From assembly GCA_016213725.1 (NCBI GenBank), contig JACQZS010000058.1, positions 1 through 42,186 on the forward strand: DNA of 42,186 nt, in the 5' to 3' direction. The notes under the pieces are model-generated. The model saw nothing but the letters and a program-made list of their open reading frames with translations. It had not been told where the DNA came from and made no database searches. This DNA comes from Acidobacteriota bacterium (GTDB lineage: Bacteria; Acidobacteriota; Terriglobia; Bryobacterales; Bryobacteraceae). Positions 36,778 through 42,186 of this stretch are shown here, in pieces. Positions within the stretch are counted from its first letter, which is position 1; each line of letters opens with the position of its first letter. A program made the position numbers and the translations under genes.

Positions 36778-38120
36778 CAGCTCCCTGCTGGTTCAATCTG
36801 GCGCGGTACGAAAGCGTTGTGGCGGCCGTCGAGCCGATGCGCAGGTTTGGTCAGGTGACGAAAGTGGCCGGGTTGCTGGTGGAGTCCAGCGGGCCAGCGG
36901 CCGGGCTCGGCGAGTTTTGCGAGATCCTGCGGCCCGGGGGCGAGCCGGTGCGGACGCAGGTGATCGGTTTCCGGGACGGCGGCGTGCTGTCGATGCCGCT
37001 GGAGGAGACGTCCGGGCTCCAATTGGGCGACACCATCGTGACACGGCCCGGCGAGGCGCGCGTGGCAGTGGGGGAATCGCTGCTGGGCCGGGTGTTGGAC
37101 GGCTTTGGGCGCCCGATGGATGGCGGCCCGCCGATTGAAGCCGCCGCCCGTTACGACATCTATGCGACACCTCCGGGCCCGCTGGAACGCGAGCCGATCC
37201 GGGAGGCGTTGACCACCGGAGTGCGCGCCATCGACGGCTTTCTCACCTGCGGGCGCGGGCAGAGAGTGGGCATTTTCGGTGGCAGCGGCGTGGGCAAGAG
37301 CACGCTCCTGGGCAGCCTCATCAAGAACAACGACGCCGACGTTTGCGTCCTGGCGCTGGTCGGCGAGCGCAACCGCGAAGTGCGGGATTTCATCGAGCAC
37401 GAGCTGGGGCCGGAGGGGCTCAGGAAGTCCGTCATCGTCGTGGCCACTTCCGATCGTCCCTCGCCCCTGCGTGTGCGAGCCTGTTTCGTTGCGCTGGCGG
37501 TGGCCGAATACTTCCGGGATCAGGGCAAAGACGTCCTTCTGGTGGCGGACTCCGTCACGCGGCTGGCGATGGCGCAGCGTGAAATCGGGCTGGCTGCCGG
37601 CGAGCCGCCCAGCCAGAAGGGTTACACGCCGAGTGTCTTCCAGATGCTGCCGCGTATCTTTGAGCGGGCCGGACGATTCGCGCGCGGCTCCATCACCGGT
37701 TTCTTCACCGTCCTGGTGGAAGGCGACGACATGAACGAGCCGATCGCCGATGCCGTGCGCGGCATCCTGGATGGCCACATCGTGCTGTCCCGGTCGCTAG
37801 GCCAGGCGGGGCACTATCCGGCGATCGACATCTTGCAATCGGTCTCCCGGTTGGCTTCCCGTGTTGCCGGCCAGGAGCAAAGAGAGTACGCCAACCGGCT
37901 CCGGGAGACGCTCGCGCTGCTGCAATCCTCTGAGGACCTGATCCGGATCGGAGCCTACACCTCGGGTTCGAACTCGCGCCTGGACGATGCGCTACGCGTG
38001 GAGGATCACCTCAAGTCGTTCCTGCGTCAGAGGCCGGGCGAGAGTTGCACGCTGCCGGAGACGGCAGGGCGAATGGCGCAGCTTTGCGGCGCCGGCTCGC
38101 CCGCACGGAGAGGGGAGTGA
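36774..38120 (+). CDS. fliI: Flagellar protein export ATPase FliI
   Basis: 'GQRVGIFGGSGVGKSTLLGSL' (Walker A), 'VLLVADSVTRLAMAQREIGLAAGEPPSQKGYTPSVF', 'DGHIVLSRSLGQAGHYPAIDILQSVSRL'. ATGA overlap with fliH. Confidence 0.97.
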   Translation: MTAPCWFNLARYESVVAAVEPMRRFGQVTKVAGLLVESSGPAAGLGEFCEILRPGGEPVRTQVIGFRDGGVLSMPLEETSGLQLGDTIVTRPGEARVAVGESLLGRVLDGFGRPMDGGPPIEAAARYDIYATPPGPLEREPIREALTTGVRAIDGFLTCGRGQRVGIFGGSGVGKSTLLGSLIKNNDADVCVLALVGERNREVRDFIEHELGPEGLRKSVIVVATSDRPSPLRVRACFVALAVAEYFRDQGKDVLLVADSVTRLAMAQREIGLAAGEPPSQKGYTPSVFQMLPRIFERAGRFARGSITGFFTVLVEGDDMNEPIADAVRGILDGHIVLSRSLGQAGHYPAIDILQSVSRLASRVAGQEQREYANRLRETLALLQSSEDLIRIGAYTSGSNSRLDDALRVEDHLKSFLRQRPGESCTLPETAGRMAQLCGAGSPARRGE

Positions 38121-38566
38121 TGAAGAAGTTCAAGTTCCCTTTGGAGAAACTGCGGGGCCTCAGGCAGGTGCGGCTGGAGATGGTGCAGGCTCAGATGATG
38201 GCGTTGCTGGCGGAACGCTCGGCGTTAGAGCAGCGCCAGTTGATGCTGGATCGGCAGGAGTTGAACGCCCGGGACGAACTGCGCGTCAAGCGGGAGCTCG
38301 GCTTCGAAGAGCTGTCGGCGATGGAAGGCTTCCGGCGCTGGGCCGAACTGGAGCGCGAGCGCATGCGCCGCTCCGCGCTGCAGCTGAACGAGCGGGTTGA
38401 AGACCAGCGCAAGGCACTATTGGAGGCCCGGAGGGATGTGGAGGCGTTGAACCGGCTGCGTGATAGAAAGTTGACCGGCTGGCGGCAGGAGGTAGACCAG
38501 GAGATGGAGAGCACCGTGGCGGAGCTGGTCATCGCCCGCTGGCGCCGGGAGGGCGGAGCCGCCTAG
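38120..38566 (+). CDS. fliJ: Flagellar export protein FliJ
   Basis: Start 38120 overlaps the fliI stop (TGATG); coiled-coil 'MKKFKFPLEKLRGLRQVRLEMVQAQMMALLAERSALEQRQLMLDRQEL'. Confidence 0.85.
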   Translation: MKKFKFPLEKLRGLRQVRLEMVQAQMMALLAERSALEQRQLMLDRQELNARDELRVKRELGFEELSAMEGFRRWAELERERMRRSALQLNERVEDQRKALLEARRDVEALNRLRDRKLTGWRQEVDQEMESTVAELVIARWRREGGAA

Positions 38567-40573
38567 CTACTGTTTGAGGAACTTCAGAAACTCCTGCGGA
38601 TCCTTGGTCAGGCCGGGGAAGGAGCCCAGCACCTTCTCCGAGCCGTCCATCACGGCGTAGTAAGGGATGGCCACCGTCTGGAAGAGCCTGTCCTGCAACT
38701 GCTGGTTCTTCTCACTGACTTGATCTGTGCCATCGGTGTACAGTTCCACCAGGACGTAGCCGGCCAGCGCCTCGGCGATCTCCGGCCGCGGGAACATGTT
38801 GGCCTTCATCCAGTGGCAATTGGTGCAGGCGTAGCCGGTAAAGGCCACCAGAATCGGCTTGTTCTCGGCGGCAGCGCGCGCCTTGGCGGCCTCCAGGTCG
38901 TTCTTCAGCCAGCGGGGCGTGGAGGCGGCGCCGGAGCCCAGGCCGGGGGCGTTCTCCGAAGGCGCCGGAATATAGGCCTCGATCTCGCCCAGGCGGATGC
39001 CGAACATGCCCGGGATCAGGCTCAATGCAAAGCCCAGCAGCAGGATAGCCACCAGTAGCCGGCCGGGTCTTAACTCCTCATCCCGGCGGATGCCTTCCAT
39101 GGGCAACATTCCCAGCAGGTAGAGACCCGGCAGCGCGAACAGCACCGCCCATAGGGCCAGGAACCGTTCCCGGGTGAGCAGGCCCCACTGCAACACCTGG
39201 TCGATATTGGCGAAGTACTTCAGCAGTGCGGCCAGTACCAGGAAGCCGAGCACGATCTTCACGCGGCTCATCCACCCTCCGCTGCGCGGCATGCGCTGCA
39301 GGAAGGATGGGAACAGCGCCAGCATGAAGAACGGCGACGACAGCGCCGTGGAGAACGCCAGCATGCCAAGCACGGGCTGCAGCCGGTCGCCACCCACGGA
39401 GGCCGCCAGCAGCGTGCCCATGAACGGGCCCACGCATGCGAAAGAAGCCAGGCAGAACGTCAGGCCCATGATCAGCGTACCCAGCATTCCGCCCCGCGTC
39501 GAGGCCATGTTCAGCTTGGTGAGCAGACCGGTCGGCAAGGTGATCTCGAACGCGCCCAGCAGACTCAGCCCGAATGCGAAGAACACCACGCAGATTACGC
39601 CGTTCACCCACGGGCTGGAGGCCATCTGGACCACTGCAAACGGACCCAGCGCCGCGCTCAGCCCGAAGCCGATTGCCGTGAAGAGAACCACGATCCCCAC
39701 GCAGAACGTCAACGCCTGCCGAACCGCCGATCCACGGCTGGTACTGCCCTGTCCCAGGAAGAACGACATCGTGATGGGGATCATCGGGAAGACGCATGGC
39801 GTGAAGATCGCCGCCAGTCCGAAGCCGAAGGCCACCAGCAGGAATGTGCCCAGCGGCTGGTCCTGCGGCTTGCCGGTTGCGGGCGCCTTGGAGGCCGGCT
39901 TGGTTTCGCCGGAAACCGGCCCCTCAGCCGCCGGCTGGAACAGTTTCAAATCCGTTGGAATTGCCGCCGCTGCCGCCGGAGCACCCGGGACGATCTCAAT
40001 CTTCGCCGTCACCGGGACCTTCTTCGGCGGCAGGCACTCCTTTTCGGTGCAAAGCTGGTAGCGCGTCTGGACGGTCAACTCCAGCGGGCCCGGCTTGGCC
40101 TCGGCTGCCAGCTTGGCCTTGATCCAGAAAGTTGCTTCCTTTTCATAGGTTTCGGTCTGCAGATTGAAGTTCGGATCGAATTTGCTGGCCGGGGCGGGGA
40201 AATACACTTCGAAGCTGGCAACAGACGGGTCCTCGGCCACCCTGATGGTGGTGGCGGTGGGGCCGCCCGTGGGGCCGGGCTTGGGCGTGGTGAGCGAGTA
40301 CATGTGCCACGGCGCGTCGAGCTTCAGCTGCAGTTGGAGCGTGATTTCCGCGCCGGGCCCGGCCTTGGCGGCCGAGGGCTGCAGGGTCCAGTGGGCGGGG
40401 GAAGGCCGTTGGCCCAGGAGTGGAAGCGAGAGAAGGAGGAACGGGAGGCTAGCTTTGAAGAGCCTTGCCGTTCTGAGCCTGCCAGCGCTGAATTTCGGCT
40501 TCAATGCGGTCGTTGACCCGTTCAGAAGCTGATTCCGTGGCGACTCGGATGGCATTACGGATGGCGTTGTCAT
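38567..40573 (-). CDS. DsbD-like thiol:disulfide interchange protein with C-terminal thioredoxin-like domain
   Basis: N-terminal DsbD-alpha-like domain with '[24 protein letters not shown]', membrane domain '[27 protein letters not shown]', C-terminal '[17 protein letters not shown]'. The true start is probably downstream of 40573 (TTG near 40504 precedes a signal-peptide-like segment). Confidence 0.93.
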   Translation of the reverse strand: MTTPSVMPSESPRNQLLNGSTTALKPKFSAGRLRTARLFKASLPFLLLSLPLLGQRPSPAHWTLQPSAAKAGPGAEITLQLQLKLDAPWHMYSLTTPKPGPTGGPTATTIRVAEDPSVASFEVYFPAPASKFDPNFNLQTETYEKEATFWIKAKLAAEAKPGPLELTVQTRYQLCTEKECLPPKKVPVTAKIEIVPGAPAAAAAIPTDLKLFQPAAEGPVSGETKPASKAPATGKPQDQPLGTFLLVAFGFGLAAIFTPCVFPMIPITMSFFLGQGSTSRGSAVRQALTFCVGIVVLFTAIGFGLSAALGPFAVVQMASSPWVNGVICVVFFAFGLSLLGAFEITLPTGLLTKLNMASTRGGMLGTLIMGLTFCLASFACVGPFMGTLLAASVGGDRLQPVLGMLAFSTALSSPFFMLALFPSFLQRMPRSGGWMSRVKIVLGFLVLAALLKYFANIDQVLQWGLLTRERFLALWAVLFALPGLYLLGMLPMEGIRRDEELRPGRLLVAILLLGFALSLIPGMFGIRLGEIEAYIPAPSENAPGLGSGAASTPRWLKNDLEAAKARAAAENKPILVAFTGYACTNCHWMKANMFPRPEIAEALAGYVLVELYTDGTDQVSEKNQQLQDRLFQTVAIPYYAVMDGSEKVLGSFPGLTKDPQEFLKFLKQ

Positions 40574-41477
40574 TGGATCTCCCGTGGCAGATGATGACGA
40601 CGCCTTTCACGCCCAGCAACGGAGCGCCGCCGTACTCAGAGTAATCCATGCGCTTGCGGAAGTCCTTCAGCGCCTGCTTGCTGAGGACATAGCCGATTTT
40701 GCTGGCTACCGTGGATTCGAACGATTCCTTGAGCAGGTGCTTGATCACTTCCACCAGCCCCTCGCTTACCTTCAGCGCCACATTGCCGATAAAGCCGTCG
40801 CAGACAATCACATCGGCGGTGCCGGTGTAGAGGTCGCGGCCTTCGACGTTGCCGATGAAGTTCAGCGACTGCTGGCGCAGGATGGCAGAGGCGCTCTTGG
40901 TCAGTTCGTTGCCCTTGTGCTCTTCCTCGCCGATGGAGAGGATGCCCACCCGCGGCGTTTCCGTGTGAAACACCAGGCGCGAGTACACGTCGCCCATCAG
41001 GGCGAACTGCGAGAGCATTTTGGCGTCGGAATCGACATTGGCCCCCACGTCCACCATCACGGCGGGCTTGCCTTTGATGGTTGGGAAGGGGTTGGCCAGC
41101 GCCGGCCGGTCCACGCCCGGAATCATTCCCAGCACGGTTTTGGAGATGGCCATCACCGCCCCGGTGTTGCCGGCTGAGACCAGTCCATCGGCCTCCCCGT
41201 CTCTGACCAGGCGGGATGCTACACGAATGCTGGAGTCCCGCTTGGTACGCAGCGCTTTGGCGGGGTTGTCGTCCATGGTCACCACTTCACTGGCGTGGAC
41301 GATGCGCAGGGGCAGCTTCTTCCAGCCGTCGTGCTTGGCGAGTTCTGCCTTGATGAGGTCCTCGCGTCCGACCAGGAGGATTTCGACGTCCTGTTCTTTG
41401 GCGGCCCGAACCGCCCCGTGAACCTCGGGAACAGGGGCGTGATCGCCCCCCATGGCATCCACAGCGATGGTTAGCAT
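40449..41477 (-). CDS. plsX: Phosphate acyltransferase PlsX
   Basis: '[28 protein letters not shown]', '[51 protein letters not shown]', '[19 protein letters not shown]', '[21 protein letters not shown]'. Confidence 0.98.
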   Translation of the reverse strand: MLTIAVDAMGGDHAPVPEVHGAVRAAKEQDVEILLVGREDLIKAELAKHDGWKKLPLRIVHASEVVTMDDNPAKALRTKRDSSIRVASRLVRDGEADGLVSAGNTGAVMAISKTVLGMIPGVDRPALANPFPTIKGKPAVMVDVGANVDSDAKMLSQFALMGDVYSRLVFHTETPRVGILSIGEEEHKGNELTKSASAILRQQSLNFIGNVEGRDLYTGTADVIVCDGFIGNVALKVSEGLVEVIKHLLKESFESTVASKIGYVLSKQALKDFRKRMDYSEYGGAPLLGVKGVVIICHGRSNDNAIRNAIRVATESASERVNDRIEAEIQRWQAQNGKALQS

Positions 41478-41517
41478 TCAGTGGTGCGCAACTTGGTGAA
41501 ACCGGATCGCAATCGAA

Positions 41518-41700
41518 CTATTCTTGAACGACTTCAATCACTTCGCGCGTTTTGTACCACCCGCAATGCGGGCAGGCGCGGTGGGGCAATTTGGTGCCGT
41601 GGCACTTCGGGCACTCGCTCAGGCCAGCCCGGCTGAGGGCGTCGTGAGTGCGGCGTGCAGACGTGCGGCGCTTGGAGTGGCGTCGTTTGGGATTCGGCAT
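41518..41700 (-). CDS. rpmF: 50S ribosomal protein L32
   Basis: 'MPNPKRRHSKRRTSARRTHDALSRAGLSECPKCHGTKLPHRACPHCGWYKTREVIEV'. Confidence 0.98.
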   Translation of the reverse strand: MPNPKRRHSKRRTSARRTHDALSRAGLSECPKCHGTKLPHRACPHCGWYKTREVIEVVQE

Positions 41701-41877
41701 GGCTTCCTTCCTGTTGAGGCTACCGGCTGGCTGCGGGAGCCGGAACCGGAATGGCGGATATGACTTCTCTATTGTAATGGATTGCCGGGGGCGCTGTCAT
41801 CTTGAGGCCGCAGTTGAGTTTGCGGCCCGCCCGGGACGGACGTCGGCGGCCGTCGGAACGCCTATCAGCGCCGGGCG

Positions 41878-41903
41878 TTACTTCAGGTCCTTACTTCAGG
41901 TCC
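41878..41903. repeat. Perfect 13-bp tandem duplication (ttacttcaggtcc x2) at the yceD stop codon
   Basis: Direct reading of 41878-41890 and 41891-41903. Confidence 0.95.
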
Positions 41904-42186
41904 TTCAGCGCCGACCAGCGCGGATCCACCTTCTGCTCCGCGCAGTTGCAGGGCTTCTCGTTCAGGTTGGCGCCGCACTCCGGGCACAGGCCTTTGCAGT
42001 CCGGCCGGCAGGTTGTCTGCATCGGCACGCTGAGCAGGACGTGCTCCCGCAGGGCGTCGCGCAGCCCCACGCTGTCGCCTTCGTAGAACGAGATGTCGAT
42101 CTCGCCCTCCTCCAGATGCACTTCGGCGTGGTTTGAAGTCTTCACCACCGGCCGGTAGAAGAGGTCGAATTCATTCTCCACCGGGA
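41891..42186 (-). CDS. YceD/DUF177-family protein, C-terminal portion (continues beyond window)
   Basis: 'CRPDCKGLCPECGANLNEKPCNC' plus position upstream of rpmF-plsX; start probably outside the window. Confidence 0.85.
   Translation of the reverse strand, partial: PVENEFDLFYRPVVKTSNHAEVHLEEGEIDISFYEGDSVGLRDALREHVLLSVPMQTTCRPDCKGLCPECGANLNEKPCNCAEQKVDPRWSALKDLK

Overview
GC-rich bacterial chromosomal window that looks like Acidobacteriota (Solibacter/Bryobacter-like). This lineage guess is an inference from the ADOP-type FtsX/MacB permease and the many Tat/Sec-exported sugar-metabolism proteins. Main blocks: (i) 1-10.5 kb: a frameshifted S9-type peptidase, an HtrA protease, an aldo/keto reductase, and a tightly packed minus-strand cluster (large glycoside-hydrolase-like protein, DUF1080/3-keto-disaccharide hydrolase, cyclase, nucleoside hydrolase) with a Gfo/Idh/MocA oxidoreductase nearby; (ii) 10.5-21.5 kb: uncharacterised proteins, an AraC/aldo-keto reductase/alcohol dehydrogenase locus resembling the yqhC-yqhD-dkgA aldehyde response, PilZ, META-domain protein, ADOP permease; (iii) 21.5-31.5 kb: tRNA-Lys(CTT), BvgS-like hybrid histidine kinase, ferritin-like protein, GH36-like and GH20-like proteins, lipA-lnt, SPOR protein; (iv) 31.7-38.6 kb: YkgJ-type protein and a flagellar operon flgB-flgC-fliE-fliF-fliG-fliH-fliI-fliJ; (v) 38.6-42.2 kb: DsbD-like protein and the plsX-rpmF-yceD block. 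Most notable observations: an in-frame amber codon splitting fliF just before its C-terminal transmembrane/FliG-binding tail, a possible oxidation-based glycoside/nucleoside degradation cluster, two paralogous small secreted proteins of unknown function, and a terminator hairpin on the plus strand that is also coding sequence on the minus strand. No CRISPR array, transposase, phage or obvious defence system was seen. All family calls come from reading the translations by eye; no database search was run.
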